From JAGOUA01 sp964428975 (GTDB lineage Bacteria; Patescibacteriota; Patescibacteriia; 2-12-FULL-60-25): a stretch of DNA of 64,000 bases. Below, piece after piece: positions 19,011 through 26,490 of this stretch. The notes beneath the pieces were generated by a model. It worked only from the letters and a program-made list of their open reading frames with translations, made no database searches and was not told the origin of the DNA. Location: assembly GCA_964428975.1 (NCBI GenBank), contig CAYSAI010000001.1, positions 124,001 to 188,000 on the forward strand, in the 5' to 3' direction. Made by a program: the position numbers and the translations under genes. Within the stretch, counting starts at the first letter, position 1. Each line of letters starts with the position of its first letter.

Positions 19011-19362
19011 ATCCGGGTTCTCATCTCCTTGAAGAGAAAGATGAGCACGCCAAATGGAGGTTCTTTCGAATTGTTTTTTGATTGCAAATCAAGTTAGATG
19101 CCTTGCACATATCTGTTTTTGATATGTTGTATAAATTGTCGAGGGTCGACCGAATCTTTCGCCTTGTTCGACTGATCTACATCAGCCGCCGTTGGCAGAA
19201 ATTTCGGTACAAGTTGTGAGAGTGTATAGAAGGCAAAACGCCTTGTCAAGGTGCCTAAACAGGCATCAGAATAGCTTATCCACACCTTGTACCCATTCAC
19301 GAATTGTTCTTCTCTCTTGTCTCACTATTGTTGATCCCGTACGATCCTCCACGGAGGTATTC
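19011..19362 (-). promoter_or_regulatory. 23S leader and rRNA promoter region
   Basis: The minus-strand promoter is TTGACA (19244-19249), a 17-nt spacer and TACACT (19221-19226), giving a leader of about 205 nt before mature 23S. The leader holds the 5' half of the 23S processing stem and AT-rich antitermination-like sequence, with no tRNA and no 16S gene. The remaining bases up to 19362 carry the plus-strand promoter of the next gene (TTGTCT 19317-19322, TACGAT 19340-19345). Confidence 0.75.
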
Positions 19363-20007
19363 ATGAGACACTCTCGGCCTGGATTCGTGCATTTCGACTA
19401 CGGCCCCATGCGCGGGAGCAAGACGCTTTCTGCCATTCTCGCTGCAGCACGTGAGGCAATCGCACGGGGGATGCAGCCGCACCTCGTCCATCACTGCAAA
19501 CCCGCTCGCGATACGCGAGATACCGATATGCGCTCGCAGTCGGGTATTACGCGATCGTGTATGACTCTCCCGAAGAGTTTTCCCTTGGTGTGTCGTCATT
19601 TCGTCGATCTTTTTGAGACGTCTGGAGGGGTGCTCGTCGTGGATGAGGTCCAGTTCCTCCCTCTCGATCAAGACCCTGCGCAGATAGAGACACACACAGG
19701 AACTCTCATCGAGCTTTTCCTCACGGGAGCGCTTCATGGATGGGCCGTGTTTCTCGCTGGGCTCGATGCGGATTTTCTCGGACATCCGTTCCCCCTAAGT
19801 CGCGCGCTTCTCATGAATCCTGCTATTCAACACGAACAGCGCATGGCTGTGTGCGCGATATGCGGATCAGAACATGCGACACTCACGCAACGCCTCTTTG
19901 GTCTGCAACCCGCCTCTCGTGCGATGCCGAGCATTTTGCCGGAAGGGGAGAACGCTCGCGTGAGCTATGAGCCGCGCTGTTTGCACTGCCATCGGATTCC
20001 GGACTGA
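19363..20007 (+). CDS. Thymidine kinase-like protein with altered P-loop
   Basis: Type II thymidine kinases phosphorylate thymidine for salvage. The order of motifs fits: FDYGPMRGSKT (residues 11-21), CKPARDTRDT, VLVVDEVQFLP with the catalytic Glu, LDADFLGHPFPLSRALLMNP and CAICGSEHATLTQRL, then a second CXXC near the C-terminus for zinc. The P-loop reads GPMRGSKT, where the family has GPMFSGKS/T, so the Walker A glycine before Lys is Ser. Activity is therefore doubtful, or nucleotide binding has changed. A GGAGGT box sits 4 nt before the ATG. The gene stands alone. Confidence 0.75.
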   Translation: MRHSRPGFVHFDYGPMRGSKTLSAILAAAREAIARGMQPHLVHHCKPARDTRDTDMRSQSGITRSCMTLPKSFPLVCRHFVDLFETSGGVLVVDEVQFLPLDQDPAQIETHTGTLIELFLTGALHGWAVFLAGLDADFLGHPFPLSRALLMNPAIQHEQRMAVCAICGSEHATLTQRLFGLQPASRAMPSILPEGENARVSYEPRCLHCHRIPD

Positions 20008-20036
20008 CCCTGCACCCTCGAGTGCGGGGATTTTAT
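20008..20036 (+). terminator. Terminator of the thymidine kinase-like gene
   Basis: CCCTGCAC and GTGCGGGG form an 8-bp stem, followed by ATTTTATT, immediately after the stop codon. Confidence 0.75.
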
Positions 20037-20127
20037 TGCATAAGCGTATCTTTTCTCGTATTCTGCCTACACGGGGTGAGAGGTTTCTTTGCACGGTTAT
20101 AGTACAGGGCTTCACGTTTGGATGATT

Positions 20128-20219
20128 CTGTCATTCCTGCGAAGGCAGGAATCTATCCTTGCATCGGGATAGGAACAGGCTCACTCTAGGATGGATTCCT
20201 GCCTTCGCAGGAATGACAG
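20128..20219. repeat. Inverted-repeat element (dRS3-like arms)
   Basis: Two arms of about 25 bp (20128-20152 and 20195-20219), each reading ATTCCTGCGAAGGCAGGAAT or its complement, face each other around a 42-bp centre. Each arm is itself a palindrome, ATTCCT-N8-AGGAAT, resembling the dRS3 pattern known from Neisseria. It lies 14 bp upstream of tRNA-Leu. Confidence 0.75.
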
Positions 20220-20233
20220 ACATCTGATAGAAT

Positions 20234-20318
20234 GGGCGGATGGTGAAACTGGCAGACACGCCAGCCTTAGGAGCTGGTGCCGCAAGGCATGTGGGTTCGA
20301 CCCCCACTCCGCCCACCA
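20234..20318 (+). tRNA. tRNA-Leu (anticodon TAG)
   Basis: The acceptor arms GGGCGGA and TCCGCCC, anticodon stem CCAGC/GCTGG with loop CTTAGGA, a long variable arm and GGTTCGACCCCC T arm identify a class II tRNA-Leu. CCA is encoded. Confidence 0.95.
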
Positions 20319-20321
20319 CAA

Positions 20322-21362
20322 CTACAAAACAAGTTCAGGATCCACATCTATCGTAAACGGATCGTGCGTTTCACCTCGAAGCAAGCGCCATGCGCCTGCC
20401 GCAGCGATCATCGCGGCATTATCCGTGATGTACGCGCGATCCGAAGGAAAAAATACTATCCAAGGAAAATCTTTTTCAATCATGGCTTGCATGCGCGCAC
20501 GAAGTTCGTTGTTCGCTGACACCCCTCCCACGAGCACCATCCCTTTCGCGTGAGTTCGTTCAAGCGCACGACGCGTTTTTTCAACAAGCACATCGACAAT
20601 CGCTTCTTGAATCGCGTAAGCGAGATCGGCTCTTTTTTGTTCATCAAACGAAAAACCTTCGCGTTCCCAAAGCTGTCGAACAGCCGTTTTGAGGCCGCTA
20701 AAACTCATATCGAGAGAGGGCTCGTCAAGCATCGGACGCGGAAGATGAAACACGCGAGAACGTCCATGAAGCGCGAGCTTGGCGATTTCCGGACCTCCGG
20801 GATACGGCAGCCCCATGAGTTTCGCCGTCTTATCAAACGCCTCGCCCGCCGCATCATCGCGCGACTGCCCGATCACCTCGTACGCACAGGGAGCTTTCAC
20901 GAGGATAAGCTCGGTATGCCCTCCAGAAACGGAAAGCGCGAGAAGCGGATAGTCCCAATGAGCACGATTTTCCGTATTCAACCACGCGCTGGCGAGGTGC
21001 CCTTCAAGATGATTCACCCCCACGAATGACTTACCAGAAAGCACAGCGAGCATTTTCGCCGCTTCAAGCCCCACAAGGAGAGCCATCGAAAGCCCTGGAC
21101 CTCTGGTCACTGCGATCGCATCAAATGCGTTCGTCCAATCTTCGCCGAGCGTCTCATCAAGCAGATGGACAAGTTCGAGCACGTGCGAACGAGCGGCGAT
21201 TTCCGGCACCACACCTCCGTATTGACGATGGATCAGGATCTGCGAGCTGACGAAATTTTTCTCAACAACAACACTCTCGCCTTTCACGCGAAGGAGCGCG
21301 ACCGCGGTTTCGTCGCAGCTTGTTTCAATACCAAGGACGCGCAAAGGCGCATGTTCTTTCAT
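20322..21362 (-). CDS. tsaD: tRNA N6-adenosine threonylcarbamoyltransferase TsaD
   Basis: TsaD transfers the threonylcarbamoyl group to A37 of ANN-decoding tRNAs, working with TsaB and TsaE. The 346-aa protein has GIETSCDETAVALL at the N-terminus, the metal-binding HLEGH with its two His near residue 118-122, VSGGHTELI, the FDKTAKLMGLPYPGGP loop, MSFSGLKTAV and VGGVSANNELR, then the DNAAMIA metal-site Asp. The length is normal. A TAGGAT box 8 nt before the ATG suggests a near-leaderless mRNA. tsaB and tsaE are not in this window. Confidence 0.97.
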   Translation of the reverse strand: MKEHAPLRVLGIETSCDETAVALLRVKGESVVVEKNFVSSQILIHRQYGGVVPEIAARSHVLELVHLLDETLGEDWTNAFDAIAVTRGPGLSMALLVGLEAAKMLAVLSGKSFVGVNHLEGHLASAWLNTENRAHWDYPLLALSVSGGHTELILVKAPCAYEVIGQSRDDAAGEAFDKTAKLMGLPYPGGPEIAKLALHGRSRVFHLPRPMLDEPSLDMSFSGLKTAVRQLWEREGFSFDEQKRADLAYAIQEAIVDVLVEKTRRALERTHAKGMVLVGGVSANNELRARMQAMIEKDFPWIVFFPSDRAYITDNAAMIAAAGAWRLLRGETHDPFTIDVDPELVL

Positions 21363-21376
21363 GTAGCGGTATCCTA

Positions 21377-21739
21377 CTACGCGCCCTTCTCAAATCGCAA
21401 ACACACGGAGTTGATACAATACCGCTCGCCTGTGTTCGTGGGGCCGTCTTCAAACACGTGTCCAAGATGCGCATGACAGGTTTTGCAGCGCACTTCCGTA
21501 CGTTTCATTCCCTGAGAAGCGTCTTCGATGCGCTCGATCGCCTCTTGTGCGACAGGATCATCAAAACTTGGCCAACCTGTGCCAGAATCAAACTTCGCTC
21601 CTGAAGAAAAAAGCTTTGTTCCACAGATTGCGCACCGATACGAGCCATCCTCGTGATGGTTCCAGTATTCGCCTGTAAACGGGGCTTCCGTTCCTCCTTC
21701 GAGCGCGACATGCTTGAGATGATCAGAGATAGGTTGCAT
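21377..21739 (-). CDS. msrB: Peptide-methionine (R)-S-oxide reductase MsrB
   Basis: MsrB reduces methionine-R-sulfoxide in oxidised proteins. The 120-aa protein has the family order: TGEYWNHHEDGSYRCAIC, SGTGWPSF, the second zinc CXXC in RCKTCHAHLGHVF, and the catalytic Cys in RYCINSVCLRF. Four zinc Cys are present. It lies just upstream of tsaD on the same strand with a 14-nt gap, so the two may be co-transcribed. Confidence 0.96.
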   Translation of the reverse strand: MQPISDHLKHVALEGGTEAPFTGEYWNHHEDGSYRCAICGTKLFSSGAKFDSGTGWPSFDDPVAQEAIERIEDASQGMKRTEVRCKTCHAHLGHVFEDGPTNTGERYCINSVCLRFEKGA

Positions 21740-21781
21740 AGGGCCCTCACGTTAGCACGCTTTTTCAAAAAAAACACCTTC

Positions 21782-21906
21782 AGGACTTACGCGTTTGGAT
21801 GAGATTCGAGATGCTGGAGACTCGCAAAACCGGAGACGTACACACGCTGTACGTTGAGGATTTTGTGAGGCGAAGCGCGCTTAAGATCGCCAAACGTGGA
21901 AGTCCT
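21782..21906. repeat. 125-bp palindromic intergenic repeat, copy 2
   Basis: This is nearly identical to the element at 644-767 across the core, but its ends are a less perfect inverted repeat (21782-21798 and 21890-21906 differ at three positions). Changes in the inner stem mostly keep pairing through G-T wobble, for example CTCGCAAAA with TTTTGTGAG. It lies between msrB and the 140-aa gene. Confidence 0.85.
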
Positions 21907-22010
21907 GGCCTTTAGAAAAAAGAGCGCACTCACACAGCAAGAGCGAATGCACCATCCTAAGATGGGGTGCTCAGTGCCGCACGTAGTGCGCAAGATCAAC
22001 CAACTATCAA

Positions 22011-22433
22011 TTACCAACTTCGCTGAGTGTACGTTCGCTGAGCCTCCTCCTCATTGAGGAGATAAGCGGGCTTGTCTTCCCAACCAAGCGAATCATTCCG
22101 TTCATGAAAGACACGCGGACACTCCCCTCTTTGAAGCTCAACGAGACGGTAAGGCCCTTGAAATCCTTGCCAGCCCTTCACGAGCTGGATGACAATGGGA
22201 ACGAGCTGTCTCGTCACACCACCGTTGGCGACAAGAACGATCTCCTCATGATCATCACCGTTGCTGAGAGCGGAGACAGCTTCGTCAACCGTCATCGTTT
22301 TAACACCTTCGGGAGACGGGATTGCATCGTTTAGAAGAACAATGACACAGGGTGAGTGATCCGGGAACTCCCGACGAACGTCACTCAAGATACCCTCAAC
22401 GGAACGACCATTGAACAGAAAAACTTTTTTCAT
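22011..22433 (-). CDS. Hypothetical protein, 140 aa, alpha/beta fold likely
   Basis: No family recognised. Alternating hydrophobic strands and helices (KKVFLFNGRSVEGILSDV, PCVIVLLND, EEIVLVANGG, QLVPIVIQLVKGW) suggest a Rossmann-like fold. Some CRISPR-associated sensor proteins look similar, but the evidence is too weak for that call. A GGGAGG box precedes the ATG, and TTGACA (22508-22513 on the minus strand) lies upstream with a weak -10. The bases from 21907 to 22010 hold its trailer, with small hairpins. Confidence 0.65.
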   Translation of the reverse strand: MKKVFLFNGRSVEGILSDVRREFPDHSPCVIVLLNDAIPSPEGVKTMTVDEAVSALSNGDDHEEIVLVANGGVTRQLVPIVIQLVKGWQGFQGPYRLVELQRGECPRVFHERNDSLGWEDKPAYLLNEEEAQRTYTQRSW

Positions 22434-22542
22434 CTCTTCCTCCCCTGGCTTCAGAGGCTACCAAATGAGTAGCTTGAATAGGGCAGTGTTCCATAAAAAA
22501 GCCGTTTTGTCAAACAGAATAGACCTAAAAAATAGCAGGAAT

Positions 22543-22570
22543 ACAAAAACCCACCTTGCGGTGGATTTTT
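22543..22570 (-). terminator. Terminator of tRNA-Glu
   Basis: The hairpin CCACC-TTGC-GGTGG is followed on the minus strand by GTTTTTG, just after the tRNA. Confidence 0.75.
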
Positions 22571-22573
22571 TCG

Positions 22574-22648
22574 TGGTAGCTCCAAGGGGAGTCGAACCCC
22601 TATTAACGGCTTGAAAAGCCGCTGTCCTAACCACTAGACGATGGAGCC
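22574..22648 (-). tRNA. tRNA-Glu (anticodon TTC)
   Basis: The acceptor arms GGCTCCA and TGGAGCT (first pair G-T), D arm TCTAGTGGTTAGGAC, anticodon loop TTTTCAA and T arm GGGGTTCGACTCCCC are all present. CCA is encoded. Confidence 0.95.
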
Positions 22649-22798
22649 TCGTACCGTTCGATGCAGAACAAGCCCGCATCAGACGTGGCGAGAGTATAGG
22701 AAAAATCGTGTTTTCCTGTCAAACCTAGACTCGCTTTTCTTGATCAGGAACTCCCCACCTCGCGCAGGTGTTTTGGTTCTGCTACTCTTTTTCCGCGT

Positions 22799-23314
22799 AT
22801 GCACACCTCTCTTGAGGCTTTTCTTCACGATGTAACGCCTCTTCTGGAGGCTTTTGCGGCGTGGGTCAACACCTATCAACCGCTCGCGGTAACAGCAGAT
22901 CATTTCTGCTACAAGTGTGGTTCGACGGTTGAATTCGAGCATCTACGCGCTCTTCTCGAACAAGAAAGCGTTTTCGTGTATCAATCGTTCATCAGCAAAC
23001 GTCGCATCGCGATCATCAAGCTTCGCGTGCCGCTCAAAACGCCGGTCGGTGAGATAGGGCTTCTTGAGCTATCGGATCAAAAACCTGATGGGAGTCAGAA
23101 AAGCGGTTTCGATCATATCGAAATCTATCCAAACAACGGTTTCATCGAACCTTTGGTTCACGCGCTTGAGGAAAAAGGCATGCTTTTTGAAAAAATCCTT
23201 CGTCCGCATCACACAACGCTCGATGGGCGTATGGGAGCGTTTCTCATCCGTCTTGAAGAGGAGCCTCTTTTACGGAAGATTCTGCGAGAGGAGCTACAAC
23301 AAACATCCTCGTAA
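22799..23314 (+). CDS. YecM/VOC-like protein
   Basis: The 171-aa protein resembles the YecM family, a vicinal-oxygen-chelate fold of unclear enzymatic role. It has ADHFCYKCGSTVEFEHLRALL, a central RRIAIIKLRVPL strand, LLELSDQKP, and GFDHIEIYP, whose acidic and His residues would form the metal site. A TACTCT box ends 10 nt before the ATG. The stop codon lies in the loop of its own terminator. It is the last ordinary chromosomal gene before the accessory island. Confidence 0.65.
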   Translation: MHTSLEAFLHDVTPLLEAFAAWVNTYQPLAVTADHFCYKCGSTVEFEHLRALLEQESVFVYQSFISKRRIAIIKLRVPLKTPVGEIGLLELSDQKPDGSQKSGFDHIEIYPNNGFIEPLVHALEEKGMLFEKILRPHHTTLDGRMGAFLIRLEEEPLLRKILREELQQTSS

Positions 23315-23327
23315 AAGGATGCTGTTT
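23302..23327 (+). terminator. Terminator with the stop codon in its loop
   Basis: CATCCT (23304-23309) and AGGATG (23316-23321) pair around CGTAAA, which contains the TAA stop of the YecM-like gene; CTGTTT follows. Confidence 0.65.
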
Positions 23328-23439
23328 ATGGCGGTGTCGACGGGTTAGGTACCACCGTCCAGGGGTCTTTCTAAGGGCTTTTGAGAGATTACCGCTTCTG
23401 CTGTTTTGAGGTATGTGGGTCGGGGTCGGTTTTTCAGAA

Positions 23440-23483
23440 TGAGACAAATGAGACACTTTTATGGGATTGAGACACGTGTCTCA
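23440..23483. promoter_or_regulatory. Palindromic TGAGACA sites, possible operators
   Basis: A perfect 16-bp palindrome TGAGACACGTGTCTCA (23468-23483) and two more direct TGAGACA half sites just to the left lie at the 3' end of the ImmA-like gene. They could bind the neighbouring XRE regulator. Alternatively, they form a weak terminator. Confidence 0.4.
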
Positions 23484-23996
23484 TATTCGCAATAACTTCG
23501 CGCGCATTAGCCTGTACGACATAGCCTCCGCGCTGACTAGATATTGCTTCGCGAGCGCAGGAATATCGGGGTTCTTCTTGAAATCTCGCTTGATGAATTC
23601 GGTGGGCATGAGCAACTCGCTTGAAAAGAGATTGGCTTCGGTTTCGTCGTGTGACTGATCCTCTGGTCGCTGGTTGCAGGCCTGTCCCATCAGAAGATGA
23701 CCGATTTCATGCCCGATCGTAAAACGGCGTCGACACCACGGATGCTTGTCATTGTAGCCTATGACCGCATAATCCTTGTCGACCTCGGCACAAACAACCA
23801 ACAATCCTGAAATCTTTTCGGAAAAATCAGTAACACGAAGCAGAGTAATATCGCGCGACTTCTGAAGATGTTCCATGATCTGACGTAAAGACACCGGAGC
23901 ATTCAGTACTCCGGCGTCTTTAATCAGAGATTTCGCTAAGATGATAGCCCGATTCTTATTAGGGCCAAGATCCGTCGATTCGATGTCAGGTGTCAT
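23481..23996 (-). CDS. ImmA/IrrE-family metallopeptidase
   Basis: ImmA-type proteases cleave a partner repressor to induce a mobile element or stress genes. The zinc motif FTIGHEIGHLLMG lies in the middle of the 171-aa protein, with a downstream HDETEANLFSSELLMP supplying the third ligand and the family's helix. The start at 23996 overlaps the end of the upstream XRE gene by 11 nt, so the two are translated together. The pairing resembles ImmR-ImmA of ICEBs1, and I infer a role in controlling the island. Confidence 0.88.
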   Translation of the reverse strand: MTPDIESTDLGPNKNRAIILAKSLIKDAGVLNAPVSLRQIMEHLQKSRDITLLRVTDFSEKISGLLVVCAEVDKDYAVIGYNDKHPWCRRRFTIGHEIGHLLMGQACNQRPEDQSHDETEANLFSSELLMPTEFIKRDFKKNPDIPALAKQYLVSAEAMSYRLMRAKLLRI

Positions 23997-24330
23997 TTTT
24001 ATTTTTCTGTTTCGCGAGTTCCACAAAACGAAGAATGGCATCACGATCAGACGTGCTCAAATCCTTGTCAGCTCGTAAGGCCACGGCCACATCGACCGTT
24101 CTCTTCACTTCCTCCCCGATGAAAAAACGAATGTCATGCTGGAGTGCGGATGCAATTTTTGCCAAATTCTCCACGGAGATCTTTCTTTCATCACTTTCAA
24201 TCAACGAAATAGCCGTGGCAGACTCAAAATCAAGCAGCTTTGCGAGATCCATCTGAGACATGCCCGCCTCTTCTCGAGCCGCTTTAATACGACCACCGAT
24301 TGTTTTGGCTTGATTCTGCATAATTTTCAT
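23986..24330 (-). CDS. XRE-family transcriptional regulator
   Basis: The 114-aa protein has an N-terminal helix-turn-helix (GGRIKAAREEAGMSQMDLAKLLDFES) and a helical C-terminal tail that may be the target of the adjacent ImmA-like protease. The start at 24330 is set by a strong promoter, TTGTCA, 17 nt, TATCAT, which ends exactly 6 nt before this ATG and would give a leaderless mRNA. The slightly longer frame starting at 24345 would begin upstream of the transcript. Confidence 0.88.
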   Translation of the reverse strand: MKIMQNQAKTIGGRIKAAREEAGMSQMDLAKLLDFESATAISLIESDERKISVENLAKIASALQHDIRFFIGEEVKRTVDVAVALRADKDLSTSDRDAILRFVELAKQKNKNDT

Positions 24331-24336
24331 ATTGGC

Positions 24337-24365
24337 ATGATACACTTATCAGAACGATTTGACAA
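24337..24365 (-). promoter_or_regulatory. Promoter of the XRE/ImmA operon
   Basis: On the minus strand TTGTCA (24360-24365), a 17-nt spacer and TATCAT (24337-24342) are followed by 6 nt and the ATG. Confidence 0.75.
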
Positions 24366-24431
24366 GGATTCACCGTTTTGATAAATTGGCGTAAGCGTTT
24401 TGAAAACTAACCCTTAACCCTTTCAGCGCAT

Positions 24432-24740
24432 ATGCCCACTCATTATCCCGGCCCTTATGACTACGACCACAGCGTCGTGAGCAACTGGCAATCAACAAAT
24501 ATCGGTGTTTACTTCTGCGGGTATCTTACCCCTTCAGGCAAGATCTTCCCACTGTACATCGGCCGCGCCGTCGGTGAAGGCGGAATCCGAGGCAGACTGC
24601 TCCAGCACCTTTTAGAGAGCAGGTGGCCGAACGTCACTCACTTCTGCTTCAGCGCCTGTAGCACTGAGCGTGAGGCGATCGACTTCGAGGCACAACAAAT
24701 TGCGCTTCACCAACCTAAACATAACATCCAAGGCAAATAA
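24432..24740 (+). CDS. GIY-YIG domain protein
   Basis: The 102-aa protein is little more than a GIY-YIG nuclease domain: IGVYFCGYL as the GIY strand, PLYIGRAVG as the YIG strand, GIRGRLLQHL with the conserved Arg, and EAIDFEAQQI providing the Glu. Such stand-alone domains occur in homing endonucleases, restriction enzymes and DNA-repair proteins; its exact job is unknown. It is the first plus-strand gene after the XRE/ImmA pair, followed after 1 nt by the DUF2188 gene. Confidence 0.75.
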   Translation: MPTHYPGPYDYDHSVVSNWQSTNIGVYFCGYLTPSGKIFPLYIGRAVGEGGIRGRLLQHLLESRWPNVTHFCFSACSTEREAIDFEAQQIALHQPKHNIQGK

Positions 24741-24741
24741 T

Positions 24742-24963
24742 ATGTCCAACCAACACGTTGTAAAGCGAGATGGTGAATGGGCTGTGCGCAAAGAACGCGC
24801 GACCCGTGACACCGCCCTGTTCGATACGCAGTCAGACGCGACGGAAGCGGCCAAGCAAATCGCCACTAACCAAGGGGGAGATGTGATCATCCATGATCGG
24901 CATGGCCTAATCCGCGAGCGGAATACCTACGGCAAACCTGACCCCTATCCACCCAAGGGATAG
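24742..24963 (+). CDS. DUF2188-family protein
   Basis: The 73-aa protein matches the DUF2188 pattern: QHVVKRDGEWAVRKERA, then DTQSDATEAAKQIA, GGDVIIHDRHGLIRERNTYG and a terminal PYPPKG. The family function is not known. The start at 24742 begins right after the GIY-YIG stop codon, so the two are an operon. A 999-bp IS follows 12 nt after its stop. Confidence 0.85.
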   Translation: MSNQHVVKRDGEWAVRKERATRDTALFDTQSDATEAAKQIATNQGGDVIIHDRHGLIRERNTYGKPDPYPPKG

Positions 24964-25002
24964 CTAGCGACAATAGACCTGTTGCCCAATACCCTCCTTT
25001 GC

Positions 25003-25008
25003 TATAAT
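25003..25008 (+). promoter_or_regulatory. Transposase -10 box (leaderless)
   Basis: TATAAT ends 6 nt before the ATG at 25015, and TTGCCC lies 16 nt upstream inside the terminal repeat. Confidence 0.7.
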
Positions 25009-25014
25009 AGAGAC

Positions 25015-25917
25015 ATGAACCTTGCCTCACGTATTTTCAAAAATAATCGCCTAGCGAAAGCGATGTCTGGACTAAGTAAACAGGAATTCGATGAACTTAT
25101 TCCTGTATTTGCAGAAGCGGTCTATGTCGAACAAAAACTTAAGAAGCCAGATCGTCAGCGAAAAATGGGAGCTGGTCAAAAAGGCACGTTACAGACAGCA
25201 GAAGACAAACTGCTCTGCGTTCTGATCTATCTTAAGACGTATCCGACCTATGATTTTTTAGCCGTTCTTGTTGGAGGAGAACGGACACGAGCCTGTAGAA
25301 ATATTCAGTTTCTCCTCAAAGCGTTAAGCAGAGCACTTGGCAGAAAAATCGTCCTTCCTGAACGAAAGATTCGTTCCATGGAGGAGTTTCTTGAAAAGTT
25401 TCCTGAAGCGAAGGATCTCTTCTTGGACGGAACGGAAAGAAGAAAAGAACGGCCAAAGAATCAAAAACACCAACGAAAACTCTACTCTGGCAAAAAGAAA
25501 GGCACGATGAAAAAGACCTTGGTGATTTCTGACGAGAAACGACGTATTCTCATCATGACTCCTTCGAAGTCCGGTCGACGTCACGACAAGCGTTTAGCAG
25601 ACAAAGAGCATCTGACCCACGTTATTCCATTTACAGTGACCATCTGGACGGATACGGGATTCAAAGGGATTCAGGATCAGCATCCGAATGTTGTGATGCC
25701 AAAAAAAGCAACGAAACATCATCCACTTACTGAAGAGGAACGAAAAGAGAATCGTCTCATTTCTGGCATTCGTGTTCTTTCTGAGCATGCCATTCGAGGA
25801 TTCAAACGATTCAAAGCTGCATCAGATACGCTTCGGAATCGAATCGCAGAAATGGATGATTTGATGAATCGTGCAGCGGCTGGACTTTGGAATTTCCATC
25901 TTCAACAAACAATTTGA
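25015..25917 (+). CDS. IS5-like DDE transposase
   Basis: The 300-aa protein has an N-terminal helical region with a DNA-binding character (LSKQEFDELIPVF; EDKLLCVLIYLKTYPTYDFLAVLVG), then a DDE_Tnp_4-like catalytic domain. The first Asp is in LFLDGTERR, the second in IWTDTGFKGI, and the Glu in VLSEHAIRGFKRFK. The start at 25015 follows the -10 box by 6 nt; the longer frame from 24982 would start inside the terminal repeat. It should cut and rejoin the 21-bp ends of this IS. Confidence 0.88.
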   Translation: MNLASRIFKNNRLAKAMSGLSKQEFDELIPVFAEAVYVEQKLKKPDRQRKMGAGQKGTLQTAEDKLLCVLIYLKTYPTYDFLAVLVGGERTRACRNIQFLLKALSRALGRKIVLPERKIRSMEEFLEKFPEAKDLFLDGTERRKERPKNQKHQRKLYSGKKKGTMKKTLVISDEKRRILIMTPSKSGRRHDKRLADKEHLTHVIPFTVTIWTDTGFKGIQDQHPNVVMPKKATKHHPLTEEERKENRLISGIRVLSEHAIRGFKRFKAASDTLRNRIAEMDDLMNRAAAGLWNFHLQQTI

Positions 25918-25978
25918 ATCGATATAGAGCATCGATTAAAGCTGTTTGCTGATGAGGGTATTGGGCAACAGGTCTAAT

Positions 25979-26335
25979 ATGAAAAAGAAGATCACCCTCT
26001 ATCTCACCGACATTACTCTCCACCACCGCAACTTCCGTGAGGCGAAGACGCTGGAGAAGACTATCAAACAAGATGGAAACGGACTCGAGCGAGGCCGAAT
26101 CTATACGAATGATGCCCTAAAGAAAACGCCAGACGGCCAATTTCAGTATGAAATCCGGCTTCCGGAAGAACTCCAGCGCCAGATCAATGCCGGTGAAGTC
26201 GAGGTTGAGCTCATGATGCCTGAAAGAGGGATCCCTATCTTCCTCGGTAAAGATGGAGTTGAGAAAGCAGCGCAACTGAAGAAAAAAGCACGCCTGAAGC
26301 TTGCAAGTACTGGTAAAACTTGGAAGAAGGTGTAA
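25979..26335 (+). CDS. Hypothetical protein, 118 aa
   Basis: No family recognised. It is basic and strand-rich in the middle, with a Lys-rich C-terminal tail (KKKARLKLASTGKTWKKV) that could bind nucleic acid. The ATG at 25979 lies only 2 nt after the IS and its target base pair, so the insertion replaced its original upstream region. It may now depend on read-through from the transposase gene, or on sequences in the right IS end. Confidence 0.6.
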   Translation: MKKKITLYLTDITLHHRNFREAKTLEKTIKQDGNGLERGRIYTNDALKKTPDGQFQYEIRLPEELQRQINAGEVEVELMMPERGIPIFLGKDGVEKAAQLKKKARLKLASTGKTWKKV

Positions 26336-26398
26336 TATAGAAGCAACAATTGAAGATCACAGGTGAGTACCGCGCTTCGTGCGCCATGCCCATCTCGT

Positions 26399-26468
26399 AG
26401 AGAAAGTCCGATTATCGACGTTCGTCGATTTTCGAGCCTTCACCACGAGGTGGGCTTTCTCGTTTTAT
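26399..26468 (+). ncRNA. Structured RNA, three-way junction ending in a T-rich tail
   Basis: An outer stem pairs GAGAAAGTCC (26400-26409) with GGGCTTTCTC (26452-26461). Inside are two hairpins, ATCGACGTTCGTCGAT (26414-26429) and CACC-ACGA-GGTG (26441-26452, partly stacked on the outer stem). GTTTTATT follows, so it could act as a terminator or attenuator before the methyltransferase gene at 26491. I do not recognise the RNA class. Confidence 0.45.
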
Positions 26469-26490
26469 TCACATATGTGGTTAAAAACAT

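Larger units (their letters stand above)
24976..25974 (+). mobile_element. Complete insertion sequence, IS5-like, 999 bp
   Basis: Perfect 21-bp terminal inverted repeats (24976-24996 and 25954-25974) flank one transposase gene. The bases TA flank both ends and look like a 2-bp target duplication, as in TA-targeting IS5 subgroups. The -35 box of the transposase promoter (TTGCCC, 24981-24986) lies within the left end. The gene is intact, so the insertion is probably recent. Confidence 0.9.

Noticed and set aside
22011..22433. CARF-like or CRISPR-associated protein
   Set aside because: Only a general alpha/beta pattern is visible; no cas genes or repeat arrays occur in the window.
24982..25014. 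Longer transposase frame
   Set aside because: It starts in the terminal inverted repeat and upstream of the TATAAT box; the ATG at 25015 has the leaderless spacing.
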